This document shows, piece by piece, positions 52,109 to 61,600 of a stretch of DNA of 64,000 nt. Source of the DNA: Anaerolineales bacterium (GTDB lineage: Bacteria > Chloroflexota > Anaerolineae > Anaerolineales > Villigracilaceae); contig CP129481.1 of NCBI GenBank assembly GCA_030583905.1, positions 2,386,136 to 2,450,135 on the forward strand. The letters are read 5' to 3'. The translations under genes and the position numbers were made by a program. Numbering within the stretch: position 1 is the stretch's first letter; each line of letters begins with the position of its first letter. The notes beneath the pieces were generated by a model. The model did no database searches. It saw only the letters and a list, made by a program, of their open reading frames with translations, and was not told the DNA's origin.

Positions 52109-53793
52109 AAGATCCGCTGATCGGGACCCAGCTTGCGAACTACCGCATCGAACGCCTGCTCGGACAGGGCGGCATGGCGACCGTCTATTTCGGCGAGGAC
52201 GTCAAACTGCGCCGCCCCGTGGCGCTCAAAGTGCTGGACAGCCGCTACAAGAACCATCCCGCCTATGCCAAACGCTTCGTCAACGAAGCGCGTATGATGG
52301 CGAACTGGCGGCATGAGAACATCATCCAGATCTATTACTCGGACGATGCGCAGGGCGTCCAGTTCTTCGCGATGGAATTCGTGGACGGGCAGGACCTTTC
52401 CGATGTGATGGAATCCCTGCACAAGCGCAGGCAGTTCATGCCTGCCGCGGAAGTCCTGCGCATCGGCAATGCGGTTGCGAGCGCGCTCGACTACGCCCAC
52501 CGGCACGGGGTCGTCCATCGCGACGTAAAACCTTCGAACATCCTGCTTTCGAAGGACGGACGAATCCTGCTCGGCGATTTCGGACTGGCGCTCGAGGTGC
52601 GCGACGGCTCGATGGGAACCGTCTTCGGGTCGGCTCACTACATTTCGCCCGAACAGGCAAAACGGTCGGCAGATGCGGTCCCGCAATCCGATCTGTATTC
52701 GCTGGGCATCATCCTGTATGAGATATTCACGGGTTCCGTCCCGTTCAACGATCCATCCCCCGAAAGCATCGCGTTACAGCATATTTCCACGCCGCCGCCC
52801 AAACCGCGCTCGCTCAACTCCAAGCTCAGTTCTGCCGTAGAGAACGTACTGCTCAAGGCGCTGGCAAAGAACCCAAGAGACCGCTACCCGTCCGGTGCGG
52901 CGTTGATGTCGGCATTGGAGCAGGCGCTTGCCTCCCAGCCGATGATGGAGCTTCCGCCCCTGCCCGCAGGCGTGCCAGCCATCCAACCCAATGCCGCGGA
53001 ACGCAATCAAAGATCCGCGCCTGCGGAACAACTTCCGCCCACGGTGCGGGTGGACACCCCCAAACGCAAACGAAGATTTGGGCTGGTATTCTTGCTCCTG
53101 TTCATGGCGGCAGGCGCGGCATATTTTTTCATCAACAACGACCGGCTGCAGATGCCCGACCTGTCTGGAATCCTACCGCGTGAAGCGACTTCACAGCCGA
53201 CCCTGACCTCCCCACCGCTCGCCGCATCCACGTCCACGCCGGAGCCTGTTCCAGCGACCCAAACATCCGCCCCGCCCCAGCCGACGGTCTCCGCCGCCAG
53301 CCCCGCGTCCACAGCGACCGTCATGCCCGCCACGCTGGCGGCATCCCCCACAGCGACCGTGCCTGTGCCAACGGTGCTATACCCGGACGGTTATTCATTT
53401 TCACTGATCTACAACGAATCGAGTTTTTACCTGCTCAACCGCTCGATCGTCCGCCGCAGTTTATCCGCTTTCTCCTTCCAGCGCCTGGACCCGGACGGAA
53501 ACCCGATGGAGAGCGCCTTTCAAGGGTATGTCTGGGAGAAGCCCAACAACAAGAACCTGCTGCCCAAGTATTGCGTCAGCATCATCGTCTACGGCTTGGA
53601 CATCCCCTACTTGAACCCGCCCGATTGCGAGTTCGGCATCGTGGGGGTCGTCCAGCCGCGCTTTGACCGCCCGCAGGGACAGATCTTTTGGACCGAACTG
53701 GACGGCTCCAACCAGTTCCGCATCCTGTGGCTGAACAAAGAGATCGCCCGCTGTAACGCTGCCGACGGGCGGTGTGATTTCTTCCTGCCGTAA
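52105..53793 (+). CDS. Membrane Ser/Thr protein kinase (Hanks type, PknB-like)
   Basis: 562 residues. Kinase domain ~10-275: glycine loop GQGGMATV (20-27), K42 in VALKV, catalytic HRDVKPSN (D140), DFG (158-160), SPEQ in the activation segment. A juxtamembrane linker leads to one helix (~325-342), then a Thr/Ser/Pro-rich stalk (~355-430) and an extracytoplasmic domain (~432-562) with cysteines (YCVSII, PPDCEFG, ARCNAADGRCDFF) that may form disulphides. The outer domain is not PASTA. It is likely to sense a wall- or surface-associated cue and phosphorylate cytoplasmic proteins, perhaps the 810-residue partner encoded just upstream with an ATGA overlap. Confidence 0.9.
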   Translation: MKDPLIGTQLANYRIERLLGQGGMATVYFGEDVKLRRPVALKVLDSRYKNHPAYAKRFVNEARMMANWRHENIIQIYYSDDAQGVQFFAMEFVDGQDLSDVMESLHKRRQFMPAAEVLRIGNAVASALDYAHRHGVVHRDVKPSNILLSKDGRILLGDFGLALEVRDGSMGTVFGSAHYISPEQAKRSADAVPQSDLYSLGIILYEIFTGSVPFNDPSPESIALQHISTPPPKPRSLNSKLSSAVENVLLKALAKNPRDRYPSGAALMSALEQALASQPMMELPPLPAGVPAIQPNAAERNQRSAPAEQLPPTVRVDTPKRKRRFGLVFLLLFMAAGAAYFFINNDRLQMPDLSGILPREATSQPTLTSPPLAASTSTPEPVPATQTSAPPQPTVSAASPASTATVMPATLAASPTATVPVPTVLYPDGYSFSLIYNESSFYLLNRSIVRRSLSAFSFQRLDPDGNPMESAFQGYVWEKPNNKNLLPKYCVSIIVYGLDIPYLNPPDCEFGIVGVVQPRFDRPQGQIFWTELDGSNQFRILWLNKEIARCNAADGRCDFFLP

Positions 53794-53796
53794 AGC

Positions 53797-54456
53797 CTAC
53801 TTTTCCACTACAAAATTAAAGACACCGAGTTGATAGCCGTCCTGCGGGGTCAATGGCACGGTCAGACCGTCAACCGGCTGGTCGGGGAAGTAAAGCTGTG
53901 TCGTGAGCACAGGTCCGTTCGGCGCCTGCACTTTGACGTGGATATGCCGGATCGGGCGGGAGGAATACGCTCCCGGAATGACCGTTTCAAGATAATACCG
54001 CCCCTGCTCGTCGGTGTATTGATGTCCGCGCAGGGTGTAGCCGGCATTGTCATAGACGCCGTTGCCGTCCGTCTGCCAGAAATCCAGCCAGGCGTTGGGG
54101 ACGGGTTGACAGTTCACATCCAGCACGTAGCCGATCAGCAGCAGCCTCTCCCCCTCCACGCCTTCCTCCAGCAGGGAGTTTCGTTCGGGCGTGTCCGGCG
54201 TGTAATACGGACCTTCCATCTGCGGGGCGGTCAACGTGCCGCTGCAGACAGGCGCGGGCAGCATGGAGAAAACATCCGGCGCGGCTTCGGACGATTCGGC
54301 TGGGGATGTTGGAACGGTCTGCGTGGGAGGATCTGCTTCGGTCGGGGTCGGAAGCGGAGTGGTATCCGTTAAATCGGCTGTGGCGGGCGGAGGTTCCTGA
54401 ACGGGCGCACAGGCGGCAAGCGCAAACATCAAAACAAATAGAAGGTTTCGTTTCAT
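53797..54456 (-). CDS. Lipoprotein resembling intradiol ring-cleavage dioxygenases
   Basis: 219 residues from the ATG at 54456, preceded by AAAGGAG. A lipoprotein signal (MKRNLLFVLMFALAACAPV, lipobox LAAC) and a Pro/Thr-rich spacer precede a beta domain with EGPYYTPDTPERNSL, LDVNCQPVPNAWLDFWQTDGNGVYDN, and GRYYLETVIPGAYSSRPIRHIHVKV. These are the segments that supply the two Tyr and two His iron ligands in protocatechuate/catechol dioxygenases. All four appear present (Tyr in VYDN and GAY, His in HIH). Exported members of the family are poorly studied, so aromatic ring cleavage outside the membrane is only an inference. The longer frame upstream is not used. Confidence 0.85.
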   Translation of the reverse strand: MKRNLLFVLMFALAACAPVQEPPPATADLTDTTPLPTPTEADPPTQTVPTSPAESSEAAPDVFSMLPAPVCSGTLTAPQMEGPYYTPDTPERNSLLEEGVEGERLLLIGYVLDVNCQPVPNAWLDFWQTDGNGVYDNAGYTLRGHQYTDEQGRYYLETVIPGAYSSRPIRHIHVKVQAPNGPVLTTQLYFPDQPVDGLTVPLTPQDGYQLGVFNFVVEK

Positions 54457-54525
54457 GGTCTTCTCCTTTTGGAATTTGGACGCAGCAGTTCGGGCGCATA
54501 TTTCCGAATTAATCCTATTCTCACC

Positions 54526-54553
54526 TTGACACAATCGCGGGGCTGGGTGTAAA
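54526..54553 (+). promoter_or_regulatory. Promoter of the ABC exporter operon
   Basis: TTGACA (54526-54531) and TGTAAA (54548-54553) are spaced by 16 nt. Transcription would start about 54560, giving a leader near 200 nt before the first ABC gene. Confidence 0.6.
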
Positions 54554-54595
54554 CTCGGTTCCGCACGAAATTTTCATGAAAGGAGCGCACTCTTG

Positions 54596-54673
54596 ATGTC
54601 CAGCACGATCTTTTTTATCCCCGATGCAGTTGGAAAAAATCCTTCTCGGAGTGCGCCTGTTGACCGAATCTAG
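54596..54673 (+). CDS. Possible leader peptide (25 aa)
   Basis: ATG at 54596 with AAAGGAG 11 nt upstream; 25 residues starting MSSTIFFIPDAVGKNP, ending TAG at 54671-54673, 30 nt before the terminator stem. No membrane segment. Its position between promoter and terminator of a multidrug-type ABC operon is that of a regulatory leader peptide such as BmrB of Bacillus subtilis; sequence similarity to BmrB is not claimed. Confidence 0.45.
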   Translation: MSSTIFFIPDAVGKNPSRSAPVDRI

Positions 54674-54702
54674 GTCATTATTCTGTCCCCTGTTTGTTTT
54701 TG

Positions 54703-54735
54703 GGCTGTGGCGCATCCGCCGCAGCCTTTTTGTTT
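54703..54735 (+). terminator. Intrinsic terminator in the ABC operon leader
   Basis: GGCTGTGGCG (54703-54712) and CGCCGCAGCC (54717-54726) form a 10-bp stem with one U-G pair and a CATC loop, followed by TTTTTGTTT. It lies upstream of, not after, a gene, as an attenuator does. Confidence 0.75.
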
Positions 54736-54756
54736 AAGTTGTTTTGGAGAAATCAC

Positions 54757-56592
54757 ATGAACACTACCACCAGCTCCCCATATTTCGATTTCCGCAACGC
54801 GCTCAACGCGAACCGCCTGCTCGGTCTGTGGCGCATGATGACGGACTACCGCTTCCCTTACATCGCCGCGACCGCCGCGCTTGCCATTTCCGCGCTGGCG
54901 AAGACCTCGGTCTACCTGTTGCTGCGCTTCTTCGCCGACAGCGTGCTGGGAGACGGTGTGATGCTCGGCTCGACGATGACCCAGACCTTTTTATGGATCG
55001 GGCTGGGATTCATCCTGCTGGCGTTCGTGGAAGGCGGCGGCTCGTTCCTTTCGGGACGGCTGGCAGCTTACACCGCGGAGGGCATCACGCGCCGCCTGCG
55101 GGACTTCCTGTTCGACCACATCCAGCGTTTGAGCTTTTCGTATCACAGCACCACGCCGACGGGCGACCTGATCGAACGCGTCACCTCGGATGTGGACGCG
55201 CTTAGGCGCTTCTTCGCGGAGCAAGCCATCGGCGTCGGGCGCATCATCCTGTTGTTCTTCATCAACTGGTTCGCGATCCTGCACATCAACACAGAACTGG
55301 GCTGGCTGTCGGTCATCGTCATTCCGCCCATCCTGCTGGTCTCGTTGTGGTTCTTCAAGAGAGTGACGAAAGCCTACGAAGACTATCAGGCGCAGGAGGC
55401 GATCCTTTCCACGACGTTGCAGGAGAACCTGACCGGCGTGCGCGTGGTGAAAGCCTTCGCGCGGCAGGACTATGAAAAGGAGAAATTCGACAAGGACAAT
55501 TGGGGCAAGTACATCAAGGGCAAATTCCTGCTGTTGATGCACTCGCTCTTCTGGCCCCTTTCGGATATCGTGCTCGGCGCGCAGATGCTGTTCGGTTTCG
55601 TCTATGCCGCCCTCATGGCGATCAACGGCGAGATCTCCGTCGGTGACTATGTGGCGTACGTCGGGCTGGTGGTCTGGCTGATCTTCCCGATCCGCAACCT
55701 CGGCCGCATCATCGTGCAGACCTCCACGGGCATGGTCTCGTACCAGCGCCTGATGGACATCACCAAACAGGCGCGCGAAGACCTCGATGGCGGCAAGGTC
55801 CAGCCGACAGGTCCGGTGCGCGGCGAGATCGAGTTCAAGGATGTCTCGTTCATGTATTCCGATGGGACGCATGACGTCATCAAGGACGTTTCGTTCCACA
55901 TCCAGCCGGGGCAGTCGATCGCATTGCTCGGCTCGACGGGTTCGGGCAAGACCTCGCTGGTCAATTTACTGCCGCGCTTCCATGAGTACACCGGCGGGCA
56001 GATCCTGCTCGACGGCGCGGACTTGAAGGATTATCCGCGCAAGTATCTGCGCGAGCAGATCGGCATCGTACAGCAGGAGCCGTTCCTGTTCAGCCGCTCG
56101 ATCCGCGAGAACATCCTGTATGGCGTGGGACGCAAAGTGACGCAGGCGGAGATCGAAGCCGCCGCGCAAGCCGCCGCCGTGCATGATGTCATCATCGGTT
56201 TCCCCGACGGCTACAACACCATCGTCGGCGAGAAGGGCGTGACGCTCTCCGGCGGGCAGAAACAGCGCGTGACCATTGCGCGCACCATCCTGAAGAACCC
56301 GAAGATCCTGATCCTGGACGACTCGACCTCCTCAGTGGATACCGAGACGGAAGCCTCCATCCGGCAGGCGCTGGACGACCTGATGGAACACCGCACGACC
56401 TTCATCATCGCGCACCGCATCCAGTCCGTGATGAAAGCGGACCTGATCCTTGTGCTGGATAAGGGCAAGGTCGTCCAAAAGGGAACCCATGCCGAACTGC
56501 TGAAAGATGAGAATGGCATGTATCGCAGGATCTATGACATCCAGACACGCATCGACGAGGAACTGGAGAACGAGATCGCAAGAGCGAATTGA
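54757..56592 (+). CDS. ABC exporter half-transporter with degenerate Walker B
   Basis: 611 residues from the ATG at 54757 (GGAGAA 5 nt upstream). Type-1 exporter membrane domain with six helices (~35-310), then an ABC domain: Walker A GSTGSGKT (~392), Q-loop VQQEP, signature LSGGQ (497-501), Walker B LILDD (Asp at 522 where a catalytic Glu is expected), and H-loop AHR (H553). The Glu to Asp change with an intact signature is what one subunit of heterodimeric exporters such as BmrC or TM287 shows. The partner is encoded next. It probably exports drugs or lipids. It is preceded by an attenuator-like leader. Confidence 0.92.
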   Translation: MNTTTSSPYFDFRNALNANRLLGLWRMMTDYRFPYIAATAALAISALAKTSVYLLLRFFADSVLGDGVMLGSTMTQTFLWIGLGFILLAFVEGGGSFLSGRLAAYTAEGITRRLRDFLFDHIQRLSFSYHSTTPTGDLIERVTSDVDALRRFFAEQAIGVGRIILLFFINWFAILHINTELGWLSVIVIPPILLVSLWFFKRVTKAYEDYQAQEAILSTTLQENLTGVRVVKAFARQDYEKEKFDKDNWGKYIKGKFLLLMHSLFWPLSDIVLGAQMLFGFVYAALMAINGEISVGDYVAYVGLVVWLIFPIRNLGRIIVQTSTGMVSYQRLMDITKQAREDLDGGKVQPTGPVRGEIEFKDVSFMYSDGTHDVIKDVSFHIQPGQSIALLGSTGSGKTSLVNLLPRFHEYTGGQILLDGADLKDYPRKYLREQIGIVQQEPFLFSRSIRENILYGVGRKVTQAEIEAAAQAAAVHDVIIGFPDGYNTIVGEKGVTLSGGQKQRVTIARTILKNPKILILDDSTSSVDTETEASIRQALDDLMEHRTTFIIAHRIQSVMKADLILVLDKGKVVQKGTHAELLKDENGMYRRIYDIQTRIDEELENEIARAN

Positions 56593-56600
56593 TAACGTCG

Positions 56601-56720
56601 TTGGTTGAGCAGCCGCGAATGCGGCGTATCGAAACCAACAGTGACAAGTGAGATTGCAATTAATAGGAAATGTGGTTTCGATACGGGCTGAGAAGATCTC
56701 CCAGCCCTACTCAACCACCG
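56601..56720. repeat. Dispersed palindromic repeat, family B
   Basis: Left end TTGGTTGAGCAGCC...GTATCGAAACCAAC and right end GTGGTTTCGATACGGGCTGAG...CTACTCAACCACC are inverted copies of each other. It fills most of the gap between the two ABC genes. A related element lies inside the second STAND gene at 60187. Confidence 0.7.
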
Positions 56721-56739
56721 TGTATGACGGAGAATTATC

Positions 56740-58593
56740 ATGAGTGAAGATATCGAATTGATCGAACTCGAAGAAGAAGAACATACCTCCCAATTGACCG
56801 CGCCGATTTTGAGGCGCATTGGGTCATTGCTCAAGCCGCATTGGAAGTGGGTGCTGGGCTTCCTGATCACCATCGCGCTCGTCTCGAGCATGGATGCGTA
56901 TTTCACGTACCTGAACAAACAGATCGTGGACCAGGGCATCAACCTGCGCGACCGGGAGCGCATCATCGAGATCGCATGGATCTACGGCTCGTTCCTGCTG
57001 CTGCAAGCCGCGTTCATCTTCATATTCATTTACCTTGCCGGTGTGCTGGGCGAGCGCGTGCAATATGACCTGCGCAGGATGCTCTTCAACCACCTGCAGG
57101 ACCTGTCGCTTTCGTACTACGCCCAGAACGCGGTGGGACGCCTGATCGCGCGCGTCACCTCGGACACGGGGCGCGTCTCGGAGCTGGTGACCTGGGGCAT
57201 CGTGGACAGCACCTGGGCGTTGATGAACATCATCACCTCGCTGACCTTCATGGCGATCATCAACTGGCGGCTGGCGCTGATCGTCTCGGTCATCATCCCG
57301 GTCATGGTCTTCGTCGCCACCAAGTTCCAGAAGTATATTTTGGTGGAGTTCCGCACAACACGCCGCACGAACAGCAAGATCACCGGCGCGTACAACGAGA
57401 ACATTCAGGGCGTGCGGGTGGTCAAGGCGCTGGGGCGCGAAGACGCGAACCTGGTCGAATTCCAGGACCTGACGACGAAAATGTACCGCGCCTCCTACCG
57501 CGCGGCGTGGCTCTCGGCGCTCTTCCTGCCGACCGTACAGATCATCGCCGCCATCGCGCTGGGCGCCATCGTCTGGTACGGCGGGGCGCAGATCTCGCTG
57601 GGGTTGATCACCATCGGCGGCATCCAGGCATTCGTCTCGTACCTGACCTTCATGATGTGGCCCGTGCAGGACCTGGCGCGCGTCTATGCCGAGATGCAGC
57701 ATTCCATCGCGTCAGCGGAACGCATCTTCAAACTGATCGACACTCCGCCCGACGTACACAACCGTCCCGACGCTGTGGAGGCGCAGACGCTGATGGGCGG
57801 GATCGAATTCGAGCACGTGGACTTCTTCTATGAAGACCGCAAGCCGGTGCTGACCGATTTCACGCTGAAGGTGAAGCCCGGGGAGACGATCGCGCTCGTC
57901 GGTCCGACCGGAGGCGGGAAGTCCACCATCGTGAATCTGCTGTGCCGATTCTACGAGCCGCAGAACGGCGCGATCCGCATCAACGGCAGGGACTACACCG
58001 ACTACACGCTCGAGTCGATCCACAAACGCATCGGCATCGTGCTGCAGACGCCGCATCTCTTTTCAGGGACGGTGCGCGAGAACATCCGCTACGGCAAACT
58101 GGACGCCAGCGACGCGGACGTGGAAGCCGCGGCGAAGATGGCGGGCGCGCATGATTTCATCGTGACGCTCGAGAAGGGCTACGACCAGAACGTGGGCGAA
58201 GGCGGCAACCTGCTCTCGGTGGGACAAAAGCAGTTGATCTCGCTGGCGCGCGCGGTGCTTGCCAAGCCCGAACTGTTCATCATGGACGAGGCGACCTCCT
58301 CGGTGGATACCTTGACCGAGGCGCTCATCCAGCGCGGCATGGAAGCCTTGATGCAGGGACGCACGTCCTTCGTCATCGCGCACCGCCTTTCGACCATCCG
58401 CCGCGCGGACCGCATCCTCGTCATCGAGGACGGGCGCATCGCCGAGCAGGGCACGCACGCCGAACTCCTGCGCCAGCGCGGACATTACTACCGCCTGTAC
58501 ACCCAGCAGTTCCGCCACGAGTTGGAGGTGGCGTATGGAGTGGCGGAGCAGGAGGAAGTGAAAGAGGAAAGCCAGGCACTGGCGGCGGATTAG
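56740..58593 (+). CDS. ABC exporter half-transporter with degenerate signature motif
   Basis: 617 residues. A short acidic N-terminus (IELIELEEEEH), six-helix type-1 membrane domain (~35-320), and an ABC domain with Walker A GPTGGGKS (~388), Q-loop VLQTP, signature LSVGQ (492-496, second Gly changed to Val), Walker B FIMDE with catalytic Glu517 intact, and H-loop AHR. The altered signature complements the altered Walker B of the upstream subunit, so the pair should have one degenerate and one active ATP site. An acidic C-terminal tail follows. Expressed with its partner across a 147-nt gap that contains a family B repeat. Terminator 28 nt after its stop. Confidence 0.92.
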   Translation: MSEDIELIELEEEEHTSQLTAPILRRIGSLLKPHWKWVLGFLITIALVSSMDAYFTYLNKQIVDQGINLRDRERIIEIAWIYGSFLLLQAAFIFIFIYLAGVLGERVQYDLRRMLFNHLQDLSLSYYAQNAVGRLIARVTSDTGRVSELVTWGIVDSTWALMNIITSLTFMAIINWRLALIVSVIIPVMVFVATKFQKYILVEFRTTRRTNSKITGAYNENIQGVRVVKALGREDANLVEFQDLTTKMYRASYRAAWLSALFLPTVQIIAAIALGAIVWYGGAQISLGLITIGGIQAFVSYLTFMMWPVQDLARVYAEMQHSIASAERIFKLIDTPPDVHNRPDAVEAQTLMGGIEFEHVDFFYEDRKPVLTDFTLKVKPGETIALVGPTGGGKSTIVNLLCRFYEPQNGAIRINGRDYTDYTLESIHKRIGIVLQTPHLFSGTVRENIRYGKLDASDADVEAAAKMAGAHDFIVTLEKGYDQNVGEGGNLLSVGQKQLISLARAVLAKPELFIMDEATSSVDTLTEALIQRGMEALMQGRTSFVIAHRLSTIRRADRILVIEDGRIAEQGTHAELLRQRGHYYRLYTQQFRHELEVAYGVAEQEEVKEESQALAAD

Positions 58594-58620
58594 GGGCAGT
58601 GACAAGTAACAAGTACAAGA

Positions 58621-58660
58621 AGACCTCCGAGGTTTTCAAAACCTCGGAGGTCTTGGTTTT
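58621..58660. terminator. Bidirectional hairpin terminator
   Basis: AGACCTCCGAGGTTTT (58621-58636) and AAAACCTCGGAGGTCT (58638-58653) form a perfect 16-bp stem with a single-base gap. Converging ABC and STAND genes end on either side. Confidence 0.85.
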
Positions 58661-61600
58661 ATTGTTCATCCAACCCTGCCAGCCAGCCCTCGACAGTGCC
58701 TACATGCGGGCTTTCGACGGCGCGGAAGATTTGTAAGGCGCCCGCCCACATGGCGCGCGCTTTTTCTTTTTCTCCGAGATTTTTATACGTCATTCCCAAG
58801 TTTGCGAGGGCATTTCCTTCGCCGCGGCGGTCGCCGATCTCACGCGCGATTGCGAGATATTGTTCATAGAATTCGATGGCTTTGCGTGCGTCGCCCAAGT
58901 CGGCATAGGCATTCCCCAGATTGCCGAGGGCATTTCCTTCGCCGCGGCGGTCGCCGATCTCACGCGCAATTTCCAAGCGTTGTTCATAGAATTCGATGGC
59001 TTTGCGTGCGTCGCCCAAGTTTTTGTATGCAATCCCCAGATTGCCGAGGGCTGCACCTTCGCCGCGGCGGTCGCCGATCTCACGGACGATCACCAATTGT
59101 TGTTCATAGAATTCGATGGCTTTGCGTGCGTCGCCCAAGGCGGCATAGGCAATTCCCAGACCGCCGAGGGCATTTCCTTCGCCGCGGCGGTCGCCGATCT
59201 CACGGTCAATGACCAGCGCCTGTTCATAGAAATCGATGGCTTCGCGTGCGTCGCCCAAGGCGGCATAGGCATTCCCCAGATTGCCGAGGGCATTTCCTTC
59301 GCCGCGGCGGTCGCCGATCTCACGCGCGATTGCGAGATATTGTTCATAGAATTCGATGGCTTTGCGTGCGTCGCCCAAGGCGGCATAGGCATTCCCCAGA
59401 TTGCCGAGGTCATTTCCTTCGCCGCGGCGGTCGCCGATCTCACGGTCAATAACCAGCGCCTGTTCATAGAATTCGATGGCTTTGCGTGCGTCGCCCAAGT
59501 TTTTGTATGCAATCCCCAGATTGCCGAGGGCTGCACCTTCGCCGCGGCGGTCGCCGATCTCACGCGCAATTTCCAAGCGTTGTTCATAGAATTCGATGGC
59601 TTTGCGTGCGTCGCCCAAGGCGGCATAGGCAAGACCCAGATTGCCGAGGGCATTTCCTTTGCCGCGGCGGTCGCCGATCTCACGGACGATCACCAATTGT
59701 TGTTCATAGAATTCGATGGCTTTGCGTGCGTCGCCCAAGGCGGCATAGGCAATCCCTAGATTGCCGAGATGAACCCCTTCAGTACCCCGTTCCCCAAGCC
59801 GCCGGGCTGCGCTCAAAGCCGCTTGCATGAGCGGAATTTTTTGGCGGGGCGGCAGGTGCAGGTCCAGCACGTAGGTGCACTTGCCGGGAAAATCCCCCAG
59901 CCAGCGGTCGGCATCGTCGGGGCGCGGGAATGTTGTAGTTTCCGGCAGCAGCCTTTCATACGCGGACTGAAGGTGCGCCCAAATGAAGCGGAACTGTGCA
60001 AGACCGAGCAGGATGTTTTCATTGCCTTTTTCGTACAGGTCATCCGCCGCACTCCCCCAACCCAGAAAATGATCCGCATGGCGCATGGCTGCGGTCTTTG
60101 CTTCTGCTTCATCTTCGAGCAGGCGCTCTTGGGCGAACAGGCGGGTCAGGTCGTGCAGGGTGTAGGTGAAAAGGACCTCGCCCTCCGGTGGTCGAGTAGA
60201 CGAGAGCGAAGCGAGCGGCGTATCGAGACCAGCGGATGACGGGAGAACGTTCAACAAACTGCGGTTTGCCAATTTTCCGAGCAGGTCGTCGGCTTCGGTT
60301 TCATCTTCGAGGTCCCACACGGCTTGCGCGGAAATGCGCACGAATGGCGCGGTGAAAATACCCAACTGGCGGAATTTCTCTTTGAGGGAGTTGTCCAGCA
60401 GGTTGTAAGACAGGTTGAGGACAGATTCCACATCGAGGTCAGGGTCACCCTCCCGTTTGAGGCGTAAGAGGCGGGTGCGCTCATCTTCGAGACGTTTGAG
60501 CAAAGTCCCCGGCGTCCAGTCGTCGCGGTCGTCCAACAGCGAGGCGGCGACGCGCAGGGCGAGCGGCAGGCGTCCACACAGGGTTGCAAGCGCGTCGATC
60601 TCTTCATCCGGGGCATCTTTCAATTTAATCGAGGCGCTCCGCAGGAATTCACGCGATTTTTCGGGGGAAAGCACATCCAGCCGCAGAGGCGTCAGGTCGA
60701 ATTCGGTCAATGCGAAGTGCTGACGCGAGGTGACGATCGCCGCCGAGGGCGGAGGCGGGATCAATGGGCGCACTTGCGCGGCATTCGCGGCGTTATCCAG
60801 CAGAAGCAGGGCTTTTTTGGAGGCAAAGGTCTGTTGATACAGTCCTTTCAGTCCTTCGGGGTCATCGGGGAGTTTCTGGTTCGGGTAGAACGGTTCGAGG
60901 ATGCGCCGCATGACTTCTTCGGAGGTCAGCGGGGTTTCGGATGTGCCCAGCAGGTCGATGCTCATGCGGGCATCGGGATACGCATCCGCGATCTCCTGCG
61001 CCAGCCTGCGCGCCAGTTCGGTCTTGCCGACTCCGCCCCCGCCGCTCACGCCGGTGATGACCGCTCCGCTTTTGAAGGAAGTTTTGAGCTGCGCGAGTTC
61101 AACTTCGCGCCCGGTGAAATCTTTTACAGGAAGCGGGATGGTAAAAAGGGAGGTCACGACCACTTGCTGTTGAATGGCCATTTGCTCCATCAACGTTTTG
61201 ACCAGTTGTACCAACTCATTCAGATCTGCTTGCATCTGCTCGGTCCGCGCTTCCGTGCGCAGGGTGGCAAGACGTGTGACGAGGTCGGCGTAGCCTTCCA
61301 CTTTGAGCAGACGCTTCCTCAGGCAGTTGAGGTAGATCGCCGCGCCTTCGCGCAGTTCGGCAGGCGTGAATTTCCCCTTCCAATCGTCGGCAATATAGGC
61401 TTTGAGATGATGTGCGAGAATTTCTTCGCTCAGGTGATCAGGCAGGCTTCCCAGCGCGGATTGAAATAATTCACGGTCGAACAACGGGAAACTGGCAACT
61501 GCCTGTGTCAGTTCGTCATTCCCAAGTTTTTCTTTTGCCCGCGCGCGAAAGTCCGTCTCCGCCCCTTGTGCGGCTTCCAACAACTCGCGTTTCAGGCGTG

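Larger units (their letters stand above)
54576..54735 (+). promoter_or_regulatory. Leader with attenuator architecture
   Basis: The leader contains a 6-codon ORF (54576-54596) overlapping a 25-codon ORF (54596-54673) at TGATG, an 8-bp hairpin GCGCACTC (54585-54592)/GAGTGCGC (54649-54656) whose left arm adjoins the AAAGGAG site and whose right arm lies in the 25-codon ORF, and an intrinsic terminator (54703-54735) ending 22 nt before the ABC start. Ribosome movement on the leader ORF could decide whether the terminator forms. Confidence 0.55.

Noticed and set aside
58860..59759. 299-residue plus-strand frame across the second TPR array
   Set aside because: Periodic shadow of the 120-bp units; no start signal and the opposite frame is a clear TPR protein.
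42384..59780. CRISPR arrays
   Set aside because: The tandem units are 120-126 bp, coding and contiguous, with no short repeat-spacer pattern and no cas genes.
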